Assembly (NCBI RefSeq): GCF_002218025.2
Contig: NZ_AP018680.1
Location: 558,001 to 622,000, forward strand
Direction: 5' to 3'
Length of the DNA: 64,000 nt
Origin: Vibrio casei
GTDB lineage: Bacteria; Pseudomonadota; Gammaproteobacteria; Enterobacterales; Vibrionaceae
A program made the position numbers and the translations under genes. The notes beneath the pieces are model-generated. The model did no database searches and had not been told where the DNA came from. It saw only the letters and a list, made by a program, of their open reading frames with translations. This document shows positions 57,050-64,000 of the stretch, one piece after another. The stretch's first letter is position 1; each line of letters starts with the position of its first letter.

Positions 57050-57997
57050 TTACCAATCAGATTTACCAAGCAGTTTTTCACCCAGTTGCGTTAATTGCGC
57101 TCGTGAATAACGAGTCTGTTCCCAATTTCTCGGATCACCTGGGAAAGCAAAACCTTCTGGTGGTAATCGTTTATCCCAAGATTGTACTCGCCAATCTTTA
57201 ATTGATTGATTTTCCGGTTCGGCAGGTACCATTGATATGTATTGTGCCATACGAACTTGCTCTGAACGGTTTGCGCGAATACCGTGCGGCAGTAAACTGT
57301 TAAAAATGAGCAAATCGCCTTCTTCCATTGTAATGAATTCGGGAGCATAGCCATTCAAATTTGGGACGTAAGGGTCTCGGTCATTTGGTTGGGTTTCACG
57401 CCATGTTTCCAAATCACGATATAACGCAGGAACGCATTGGAAACCACCTGTCTCTGGTGTGGTATTTGACAGTGCAAGTACCCCTTGAACATTAACTGGC
57501 AGTGGTGATAACGACGTATTGGCATCCCAATGAATAAAGCCATCAAATTGACGCCCATTCCGATTTGGTGGGTTTAAATTAGCGCGATCAATAGTGACCC
57601 ATAAATCTTCACGATCCCATATATCGACAAAAGCGTTATATATTTTTGTTGATTGTCGATTATTCCAAAGTACTTGATGATTATAACATTCAACCATGCC
57701 AGAGTTGTTTAGCTCGGTCATTGCATGGTCTTTGAGCTGAGGTTTGTACCAAGAGTCTGGATCGTTTGCGTCCATTTCTTGAAATTCCCACAACAGGTTT
57801 TGTGTCGCTTTGACGGCGTGAGTGTCAACCGCATTTTTGATCACGATGTACCCATTATGCTGCCAACTGGAAAATTGTTCTTGAGTTAACTCTTTAAAAG
57901 ACAATGTTTTTACGATGTCTTTTAATTGCACATCATGCAAGTTGGAAACACTATTATTTCCCGGTGCATTGTCACCAAATCCATAGCGATTCTTCAT
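57050..57997 (-). CDS. Phytanoyl-CoA dioxygenase (PhyH) family protein
   Basis: Fe(II)/2-oxoglutarate dioxygenase of 315 residues. The facial triad is H156 and D158 (FIHWDAN) and H238 (LLPHGIRANRSEQVRM), with R249 near the expected 2-oxoglutarate contact. The substrate is unknown; relatives act on ectoine, halogenated or small organic compounds. AAGGAG lies ahead of the ATG. It is divergent from an AraC-type regulator over 176 bases, which probably controls it. The pair lies between pilU and ruvX and looks acquired. Confidence 0.85.
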   Translation of the reverse strand: MKNRYGFGDNAPGNNSVSNLHDVQLKDIVKTLSFKELTQEQFSSWQHNGYIVIKNAVDTHAVKATQNLLWEFQEMDANDPDSWYKPQLKDHAMTELNNSGMVECYNHQVLWNNRQSTKIYNAFVDIWDREDLWVTIDRANLNPPNRNGRQFDGFIHWDANTSLSPLPVNVQGVLALSNTTPETGGFQCVPALYRDLETWRETQPNDRDPYVPNLNGYAPEFITMEEGDLLIFNSLLPHGIRANRSEQVRMAQYISMVPAEPENQSIKDWRVQSWDKRLPPEGFAFPGDPRNWEQTRYSRAQLTQLGEKLLGKSDW

Positions 57998-58173
57998 GAT
58001 TATCTCCTTTTTATTGTGGTGTGGAGTTTATGTAGCACGTTAAGGTCGCTGTATTATGAAAGGGAATTTGGCTGTCATGTGATGAAATATGAGCAATAAA
58101 TAATACTATTTGCTCATAATTAGTGTATTTATGTATTAAATTAAACTTGTGTGTCTAGTGATAAAGGGGATGT

Positions 58174-59082
58174 GTGAAAGCGCAATTGGAAAAAATAGTC
58201 TTACCTGAAGGGGGATCATGGTGCTTCTTATTAAGGGATATTGATGCGATTCCATTTGAATGGCATTTTCATCCTGAATATGAACTCACTCTTACACTGA
58301 ATGATACAGGAGAACGTTATGTTGGGGATTCAATTGAACGCTATACTCAAGCTGATTTAGTGTTAGTTGGGCCTAACCTACCTCATACATGGCAATCTTC
58401 GCCATCCGGTATTGATCATTCTCTGCCAAGGTATTCAGCTTTACTTGACCAGCCAGAACAAAAACTCGTGGTATTTGTTTTATGGTTTAGTCAGCAGTGG
58501 GCTGATCAATTAGTCATGCAGTTTCCTGAATATGTTGAATTACCTGAATTGCTTCAAAAGTCTCATCGTGGGGTTAAGTTCAGCCAGGAACTGGCGATAA
58601 GTTTGATAGAGCACTTTCAATCTCTTTCTAAAGCTAACACGCGTGATCGTTTAATCCTTTTATTGTCTATTTTAGGTGGGTTGCTAGGGCAGCCTATGCA
58701 TCAACTTGCTTCGAATCACTTTCAAACTGACGTTGTCGAAAATGATCATCAAGATGTGCTGAATCTTATTTTATTTCACGTGCATCAGAATTTCAGCCAG
58801 TCATTAACACTAGAGGCGATGGCAAAACGTGCCAATATGAGTGTGAGTACGTTTGTGCGGTTTTTTAAAAGACATATGAAGCAGAGTTTTAATCAGTATT
58901 TAACTCAGATTAGGCTAGGGCATGCTTGCCAACGATTAATTCGGAGTCAAAAGCCGATTACTTTTATCGCAGAAGAAAGTGGTTTCCACAATCAATCTAA
59001 CTTTAATCGGCTATTTAAAAAGTATAAAGGTGTATCGCCCGCAAAATTTCGCGATAACTTTCGTCATAAATCTGTTAGTTAG
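58174..59082 (+). CDS. AraC-family transcriptional regulator
   Basis: Protein of 302 residues with an N-terminal cupin-like sensing domain (about 10-110, [20 protein letters not shown]) and a C-terminal AraC/XylS double helix-turn-helix (about 200-298; [53 protein letters not shown]). The start is GTG at 58174. It is divergent from the PhyH-type gene and is its likely activator, with a small-molecule ligand. The stop overlaps the convergent ruvX stop by four bases. Confidence 0.92.
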   Translation: MKAQLEKIVLPEGGSWCFLLRDIDAIPFEWHFHPEYELTLTLNDTGERYVGDSIERYTQADLVLVGPNLPHTWQSSPSGIDHSLPRYSALLDQPEQKLVVFVLWFSQQWADQLVMQFPEYVELPELLQKSHRGVKFSQELAISLIEHFQSLSKANTRDRLILLLSILGGLLGQPMHQLASNHFQTDVVENDHQDVLNLILFHVHQNFSQSLTLEAMAKRANMSVSTFVRFFKRHMKQSFNQYLTQIRLGHACQRLIRSQKPITFIAEESGFHNQSNFNRLFKKYKGVSPAKFRDNFRHKSVS

Positions 59083-59501
59083 TGCTGATTTTCAAACCAA
59101 CTTTCAAGAATGATGACTGCAGATTGGCAATCTACATTGCCTTTGCTTAGCGCTTTGTAACCGCCCATTGAGAATAATTCGGATCGTGCTTCTTGAGTCG
59201 ACAAACGCTCATCATGCAGTTCAACTTTTACCCCAAAACGTCCATAGAGACGGTTAGCAAATTTCTTTGCACGAGAGGTAATGTCGGTAAGATCTTTACC
59301 TTGCATATCCGTTGGAAGTCCCACGACCACAAGATCTGGTTGCCATTCCTTGAGTTGTTTTTCGATTTCTTCCCATATAGGTATGCCATCTATAGCCTTA
59401 AAAGCTTTAAGAGGAGAGGCGGTGCCTGTAATGGTTTGACCTATAGCACTGCCAATGCTTTTTGTACCGTAATCGAAAGCCATGATGGTTTGGTTTGACA
59501 T
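59079..59501 (-). CDS. ruvX: Holliday junction resolvase-like protein RuvX (YqgF)
   Basis: RNase H-fold nuclease of 140 residues with [11 protein letters not shown] (catalytic Asp in FDYG), [11 protein letters not shown] and [14 protein letters not shown]. It is essential in E. coli and acts in 16S rRNA 5'-end processing. ATG 59499-59501 is supported by homology; the frame is open to 59594. It lies 46 bases after yqgE. Confidence 0.93.
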   Translation of the reverse strand: MSNQTIMAFDYGTKSIGSAIGQTITGTASPLKAFKAIDGIPIWEEIEKQLKEWQPDLVVVGLPTDMQGKDLTDITSRAKKFANRLYGRFGVKVELHDERLSTQEARSELFSMGGYKALSKGNVDCQSAVIILESWFENQH

Positions 59502-59547
59502 CGTATTTCTCAAGTTAGAGTAGGATTTTTGGATTAAAAGGAAAAAA

Positions 59548-60111
59548 TTAAGCGTGACCAGATTGACCGGATAATTGCGCGACACTGATCCCAAGAGATT
59601 GCACGGCTTTTTTCCAACGAGCGTGAACTGGGGTATGGAAGATGATATCCAGATCCGCGGGGGTAGTTAGCCAAGAGTTGTTTAATAGTTCTTGTTCTAG
59701 TTGACCGGCATCCCAACCCGAATAGCCCAACGTAACCAAATAATGTTTAGGTTCAGCTTCGGTACCTAAGACTGTTAAAATATCTTTTGACGTCGTGACA
59801 TTAAGATCGGAGGTCACTTCAATGCTAGATTGATAGGTATCTTTTGGTGTATGCAAAATAAATCCCCTGTCATTAGCGACAGGGCCGCCATTCATAACTG
59901 GGGTTGATAAGCTTTGAGTGCATACTTGAGGATGAACAGGTTGAACATCGATTTTTTTGAGCATATTACCGACATCGATCCCAACCGCATCATTGATTAC
60001 TAAGCCCATAGCACCATCGTCATTGTGTTCACAGATATAAATAACACTGCGGGCAAAACTCGAATCAGTCATGCTTGGCATGGCAATCAAAAAGTGATTA
60101 GTTAGATTCAT
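59548..60111 (-). CDS. yqgE: YqgE/AlgH family protein
   Basis: Protein of 187 residues starting [14 protein letters not shown], with the DUF179 pattern [32 protein letters not shown] and [15 protein letters not shown]. No function is firmly known. GGAG lies just ahead of the ATG at 60109-60111; the open frame to 60201 is not needed. It is between gshB and ruvX, as usual. Confidence 0.94.
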   Translation of the reverse strand: MNLTNHFLIAMPSMTDSSFARSVIYICEHNDDGAMGLVINDAVGIDVGNMLKKIDVQPVHPQVCTQSLSTPVMNGGPVANDRGFILHTPKDTYQSSIEVTSDLNVTTSKDILTVLGTEAEPKHYLVTLGYSGWDAGQLEQELLNNSWLTTPADLDIIFHTPVHARWKKAVQSLGISVAQLSGQSGHA

Positions 60112-60214
60112 CCTGTTCTCCATTAAGAAGGATTCAGCATGACGAGGATATGAAGTCAAAACTGAACCTTTGATGAGTATATTTAACCCTAGTATATCCA
60201 ACTTTGGGATTTGA

Positions 60215-61165
60215 TTACTTAGCCGCGTTTACTCGACGCTCAATAGCATCCATTAGCTTTCCTGTAATCGAAATATCAAAAGCTGCCTCAATTTCTTTGA
60301 TACAGGTTGGGCTAGTCACGTTTATTTCGGTTAGCTTATCACCGATAACATCAAGACCGACAAAAATCAGGCCTTTTTCTTTCAGTGTTGGTGCCACCGC
60401 TTGAGCAATTTTAAGATCGGTTTCACTTAATGGACGCGCTTCACCACGACCTCCTGCCGCCAAGTTACCTCGTGTTTCCCCTTTTGCTGGGATGCGAGCT
60501 AAGCAGTAAGGCATCGGTTCACCATCGACGACTAAAATACGTTTATCACCATTGCTGATGTCAGGTACAAAGGTTTGCGCCATCGCGTAATTTTGACCGT
60601 GGTTGGTTAATGTTTCGATGATCACGGAAACGTTTGGATCGTCTTGTTTGACGCGGAAAATAGAGGCTCCGCCCATGCCATCGAGCGGTTTTAAAATGAC
60701 ATCGCCATGTTGCTCACGGAAAGCTTTAATTTTTTCTGCTTTACGTGTGACTAGAGTCGTTGGCGTTAATTCTGGGAACCAAGCGGTAAACAGTTTCTCA
60801 TTGCAATCACGCAAGCTTTGCGGCTTGTTGACGATCAAAGTGCCTTGTTCTTCTGCGCGTTCAAGAATATAAGTCGCATAAATAAACTCAGTATCAAATG
60901 GAGGATCTTTACGCATCAATACGGCATCAAGATCAGACAACTCGATGGTTTGCTCTGAATTAAATTCATACCATTTGGCGGGATCTTCGATAAGGGTCAG
61001 TGTTTTTGTATCTGCAATGGCAACACCTTGCTCTAGGTGTAGATCAGCCATTTCCATGTAATGGATCTCCCAGCCGCGACGCTGAGCTTCTAACATCATG
61101 GCAAAACTTGAATCTTTTTTGATATTAATGGATGAGATTGGATCCATTACGATGCCGATTTTCAT
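60215..61165 (-). CDS. gshB: Glutathione synthetase
   Basis: ATP-grasp enzyme of 316 residues starting [19 protein letters not shown]. The ATP-grasp core shows [16 protein letters not shown], and the end has [15 protein letters not shown]. It adds glycine to gamma-glutamylcysteine. It follows rsmE by 35 bases and precedes yqgE. Confidence 0.97.
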   Translation of the reverse strand: MKIGIVMDPISSINIKKDSSFAMMLEAQRRGWEIHYMEMADLHLEQGVAIADTKTLTLIEDPAKWYEFNSEQTIELSDLDAVLMRKDPPFDTEFIYATYILERAEEQGTLIVNKPQSLRDCNEKLFTAWFPELTPTTLVTRKAEKIKAFREQHGDVILKPLDGMGGASIFRVKQDDPNVSVIIETLTNHGQNYAMAQTFVPDISNGDKRILVVDGEPMPYCLARIPAKGETRGNLAAGGRGEARPLSETDLKIAQAVAPTLKEKGLIFVGLDVIGDKLTEINVTSPTCIKEIEAAFDISITGKLMDAIERRVNAAK

Positions 61166-61200
61166 GTGTTTCTCCTGCTGATATAAAATAGCCGCTGACT

Positions 61201-61932
61201 TTATCCAAGATCGCCGAAACGAACTTGTAGCGCGGTAATGGCGGAAAGACCTGCGGTTTCGGTTCGCAGAACTCGTGGCCCTAATAAGGTTTCTTCGAAC
61301 TGGTATTGTTCGGTCATTTTGATCTCTTCATCGGATAAGCCGCCTTCTGGGCCTATTAATAAACGTACTTTGCTTACTGGCTTCGGTAATGTATTGATCG
61401 AATATTTAGCTCTAGGGTGTAAGTTGAGCTTTAAGCCATCATAGTCTTCTGCACACCATTGTTCTAATTGCATCAATGGGCGAATTTGAGGAATGGTATT
61501 GCGCCCGCATTGCTCACAAGCAGCAATCGCAATCTTTTGCCATTGCTGCAATTTTTTATCAAAACGTTCGGTATTGAGTTTTACACCACAGCGTTCAGAA
61601 ATTAGCGGGGTAATGGTATTTACACCAAGCTCTACTGCTTTTTGAATGGTGAATTCCATTTTGTCACCACGAGAAATGACTTGGCCTAGATGTAAGTTTA
61701 AAGGTGATTCAACACTGTGTTCAATGCGTTCTTGTAATGTGACGCTGACGTTCTTTTTCGAGACAGCTGAAATAGTCGCTGGAAACTCAGCGCCAGAGCC
61801 ATCAAATAGTAAAACTTCTTGCCCCTCGGTCATTCGGAGCACTCGTCCTATATGGCCTGCGGCATCTTCAGATAACGGAATATTCCCTAAAGTAGAAATG
61901 GCTTCAGGGTGATAGATTCTTGGAATTCTCAT
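61201..61932 (-). CDS. rsmE: 16S rRNA (uracil-1498-N3)-methyltransferase RsmE
   Basis: SPOUT methyltransferase of 243 residues starting [13 protein letters not shown]. An N-terminal PUA-like domain is followed by the knot motifs [14 protein letters not shown] and [16 protein letters not shown]. It methylates U1498 of 16S rRNA. ATG 61930-61932 is chosen by homology over the open frame to 61965. It is upstream of gshB. Confidence 0.95.
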   Translation of the reverse strand: MRIPRIYHPEAISTLGNIPLSEDAAGHIGRVLRMTEGQEVLLFDGSGAEFPATISAVSKKNVSVTLQERIEHSVESPLNLHLGQVISRGDKMEFTIQKAVELGVNTITPLISERCGVKLNTERFDKKLQQWQKIAIAACEQCGRNTIPQIRPLMQLEQWCAEDYDGLKLNLHPRAKYSINTLPKPVSKVRLLIGPEGGLSDEEIKMTEQYQFEETLLGPRVLRTETAGLSAITALQVRFGDLG

Positions 61933-62092
61933 TATGTAACCTGTGTAAGCAAAAGCACTTTTCATAACATGGATGTTTTTAAGGTAAAAAACAAGGGGTT
62001 GATTAGGGAACTCAAGATTTAAATTGAATGTGATGGTTCCAATTCTTCTATGAAGTGAAGATTGGTTGTTTTTTCGTTGGTGTGTTTTTCAG

Positions 62093-62974
62093 TCATACGG
62101 AGTTGAGAGAGATAATTCTATTACGACCTTGCTGTTTCGCTATATATAATGCCTTATCGGACTGCCCATAACTTAAATCGACATTTTTATCTAAATTAAT
62201 AGCACTTACACCAATAGATACAGTGCAATGAACCGGAGTATTATCGCCAGTATCATTACAGATAATGGTAAAGTTATTTTTTTCTATGGTCGATCGAATG
62301 TCCTCTAAACGCGCCATAACCAGATCTTGAGAATTTGATTGGATCAGTAGAATGAACTCTTCACCGCCAAGTCTGGCTAAGTGGTCTCCTGGTTGAGTGA
62401 AATGTTTTAATATCTGCGTCAATTGTTGTAAAACTTTATCCCCAGCAAGATGACCGTATTGATCATTGATTTGCTTAAAGTAATCAATATCTATAATCGC
62501 TTGAAGGTAACTTTCTGTGTTTTTATTTTTACGCAGATCGTTTAAAACATTATGTATATATCGACGATTATGGATAAGCGTAAGAGGATCCTGCTCTGAG
62601 AGTTGCTTTAAATCTTGTTGTTTTTTAATGGTGTCCGTTACGATACTGATAAAAGTACAGAGGGCTTGCTGGCCTTGCCAGATAACCGGTTTGTCGGTTA
62701 TTTCGACCAATACAGGATTACCGGTTAAATCAGTGTGAGCAATGACTTTTGCTGGGGTTTTATCATCAACTAAGGCTTGTTGATAACGGGCAATGGCATC
62801 TTCTCGCTCTTCAGGGTTGATTAACACCATCAGAGATTTCATTTTCAGAATTTCTTCTACACATCCTAAACCGCTGAAACTAGCGAATGCATCATTAGCA
62901 TAAAGAGGTTTAAAGTGAACGTGCACAACACATGGGTTGGGATGCATATCCAGAATGTTTTTAAATTCATTCAT
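62093..62974 (-). CDS. PAS-GGDEF diguanylate cyclase, soluble
   Basis: Protein of 293 residues without membrane segments. A PAS-like sensor spans about 1-115 (YANDAFASFSG), a short coiled linker follows (KKQQDLKQLSEQDPLTLIHN), and the GGDEF domain has an intact GGEEF at 203-207. The inhibitory RxxD position reads QPGD, so product inhibition at the I-site is unlikely. It should make cyclic di-GMP in response to a cytoplasmic signal. It stands between rsmE and sprT where endonuclease I is usual in Vibrio. Confidence 0.9.
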   Translation of the reverse strand: MNEFKNILDMHPNPCVVHVHFKPLYANDAFASFSGLGCVEEILKMKSLMVLINPEEREDAIARYQQALVDDKTPAKVIAHTDLTGNPVLVEITDKPVIWQGQQALCTFISIVTDTIKKQQDLKQLSEQDPLTLIHNRRYIHNVLNDLRKNKNTESYLQAIIDIDYFKQINDQYGHLAGDKVLQQLTQILKHFTQPGDHLARLGGEEFILLIQSNSQDLVMARLEDIRSTIEKNNFTIICNDTGDNTPVHCTVSIGVSAINLDKNVDLSYGQSDKALYIAKQQGRNRIISLNSV

Positions 62975-63077
62975 AGCGAGATTAACTGTCCTTTTGTTAA
63001 GGCAGAATCATAGTGTGGATTCATGGACAATGATAGTGAAAGTTACCAACGAATCAGGTTTTTATGATGTTTATCTC

Positions 63078-63575
63078 TTATTTTTTAATGAGTTGTGATT
63101 CACATACGGTACAGTGATAGTAGCTCTGATGACGTTGTATCTTATTATGACGACGAATAGTCAATTCATGTTCTCGGCATTGGCATTGATATAAAAAGGT
63201 TTTTCCTTGTACTGATGAAATATCAAAGCTGTGACGAGTTTGGGCTGAGATACCAAAAACTTCGATCATAATATATTGCCATTCTTTACCATGAGGTTTA
63301 ACTCGACCAAATTGATGGTAAGCGATTAAGTGTGCCAATTCATGAGGGATAACGTGTTGTAAAAATTCATCTTGATTTTCAAGAAATAAAATAGGATTTA
63401 AGCGAATCTGCCATAATGTTAAATAGGCTTTCCCTGCTACCTTTCCTCTTACGTTGAAATTGTAATCAGGGGAAGTGTATTCGTAATTAAAAGCACTTAT
63501 TGCCTTATTCAGATAATATTGAATGCTGTTTTGGATAGCTTCTTGAAGGGCCGATGAAATTGAGGGTAATTGCAC
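63078..63575 (-). CDS. sprT: SprT-family zinc-dependent protein
   Basis: SprT-like protein of 165 residues with the zinc motif HELAH (78-82) and further ligand H86-H95 region, and a C-terminal zinc ribbon formed by C131, C133, C155 and C158. Resembles the protease domain of Spartan, but the bacterial role is not established. The start is GTG at 63573-63575, with a weak GAAGAG ribosome binding site that lies in the arm of a 27-bp inverted repeat. The upstream gene on the same strand is the DUF2189-like gene. Confidence 0.9.
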   Translation of the reverse strand: MQLPSISSALQEAIQNSIQYYLNKAISAFNYEYTSPDYNFNVRGKVAGKAYLTLWQIRLNPILFLENQDEFLQHVIPHELAHLIAYHQFGRVKPHGKEWQYIMIEVFGISAQTRHSFDISSVQGKTFLYQCQCREHELTIRRHNKIQRHQSYYHCTVCESQLIKK

Positions 63576-63583
63576 GCGTTCGT

Positions 63584-63642
63584 CTCTTCGTTACCATACT
63601 AACGTTACTTCCCGTAAGTAACGTTAGTATGGTAACGAAGAG
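63584..63642. repeat. Perfect 27-bp inverted repeat
   Basis: Left arm 63584-63610 and right arm 63616-63642 are exact reverse complements with only five bases between them. Each arm includes most of a 12-base palindrome (ACTAACGTTAGT). It fills most of the 86-base gap between the DUF2189-like gene and sprT. No U-run follows either arm, so it is not a usual terminator. In the minus-strand mRNA it would pair the possible ribosome binding site of sprT. Confidence 0.9.
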
Positions 63643-63681
63643 GTGACGGGGAATCTATCTTTTATTCTAAAGATAAATACG

Positions 63682-64000
63682 TTAATGCTTGCGTCGGATA
63701 GTGCTGCGATAACCGTGCCAAGTTGCATAGCCTAAAATGGGCATGGTAATTAACATTCCTATTCCTGCAGTTAAAAAACCAAGAGTGATACCGAATATAA
63801 TGATTGTAGCCCAAACCGCCATCGCACCAAGATTGGTCTTTACGGCATTGTAGCTTGTGAATACTGCAGTCATCATATCGACTTTTCTTTCCATCATTAG
63901 TGGGATGGAAAAGGCCGATATAGCAAAAATAATACAAGAAAATAGGATACCAACCACTGAACCTGTCACTAAAAATGGAAGGAATGCTTCTAGTGATGCG
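63682..64000 (-). CDS. DUF2189-like membrane protein, C-terminal part (cut by window edge)
   Basis: The frame is open to the right edge, so the start is outside; about 105 residues are visible. Segments ISAFSIPLMMERKVDMMTAVFTS, three helices and LITMPILGYATWHGYRS match the C-terminal part of DUF2189 proteins, six-helix membrane proteins of unknown function. A GTG at 63967-63969 is in frame but is within the conserved domain, so it is not the true start. Confidence 0.8.
   Translation of the reverse strand, partial: ASLEAFLPFLVTGSVVGILFSCIIFAISAFSIPLMMERKVDMMTAVFTSYNAVKTNLGAMAVWATIIIFGITLGFLTAGIGMLITMPILGYATWHGYRSTIRRKH

Noticed and set aside
57050..57997. Ectoine hydroxylase EctD
   Set aside because: The iron-binding motif is shared, but no ectoine genes are near and overall length and segments do not permit that call.

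Overview
The window is a stretch of chromosome from a gammaproteobacterium of the family Vibrionaceae, most likely the genus Vibrio. The base composition is AT-rich (estimated by eye at about 40% GC). Gene order follows enterobacterial and Vibrio chromosomes closely: yrbG-kdsDC-lptCAB-rpoN-hpf-ptsN-rapZ-npr facing mlaFEDCB-ibaG-murA, pepA-holC-valS facing lptFG, mltC-yggX-mutY facing trmB, the yggS-proC-yggTU-rdgB-hemW run facing pilTU, and ruvX-yqgE-gshB-rsmE. The mgtE gene after npr, the twin pilT/pilU genes and a chitin-active lytic polysaccharide monooxygenase fit Vibrio. I cannot name the species. I see no insertion sequence, prophage, integron or CRISPR array.

Layout. 1-8663 (minus): the lipopolysaccharide transport and Kdo synthesis operon, running into sigma-54, hibernation factor and nitrogen-PTS genes, then the 5' part of mgtE. 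8898-13672 (plus): the Mla phospholipid transport operon, ibaG and murA, followed by plsC. 14610-19148: corA, then a MarR-EmrA-EmrB efflux operon with clear palindromic operators. 19214-21416: a membrane diguanylate cyclase and a molybdopterin-binding-like secreted protein whose signal peptide is out of frame. 21684-24889: ridA, pyrI, pyrB and argF, with a pyr leader peptide and attenuator and two ARG boxes. 25169-27745: rraB, an orphan GH2-type sugar-binding-like protein, a GNAT acetyltransferase and a duplicated DUF2061 membrane protein. 27995-35519: valS, holC, pepA, lptF and lptG.

35590-45937 is the more variable part. It holds an RDD membrane protein, tRNA-Leu, a Gtr-type glycosylation pair (GtrB-like transferase plus a GtrA/GtrII fusion), a GabD-like dehydrogenase, two related tRNA arrays (Phe/Thr/Asn) with a secreted AA10 chitin-active enzyme between them, and mltC. 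46092-61932 returns to conserved housekeeping genes, with an apparent insertion of a PhyH-type dioxygenase and a divergent AraC regulator between pilU and ruvX. The window ends with a PAS-GGDEF protein at the place where endonuclease I (endA/dns) usually lies, a SprT-type protein preceded by a perfect 27-bp inverted repeat, and the 3' part of a DUF2189-like membrane protein.

No wholly new multigene system is obvious. The strongest unexpected signals are the one-base signal-peptide frameshift, the pyrBI leader, the MarR operators, the perfect 27-bp hairpin, the GtrA-GtrII fusion, the two tRNA arrays around the chitin-active gene, and a tRNA-Phe with a compensated acceptor-stem change.
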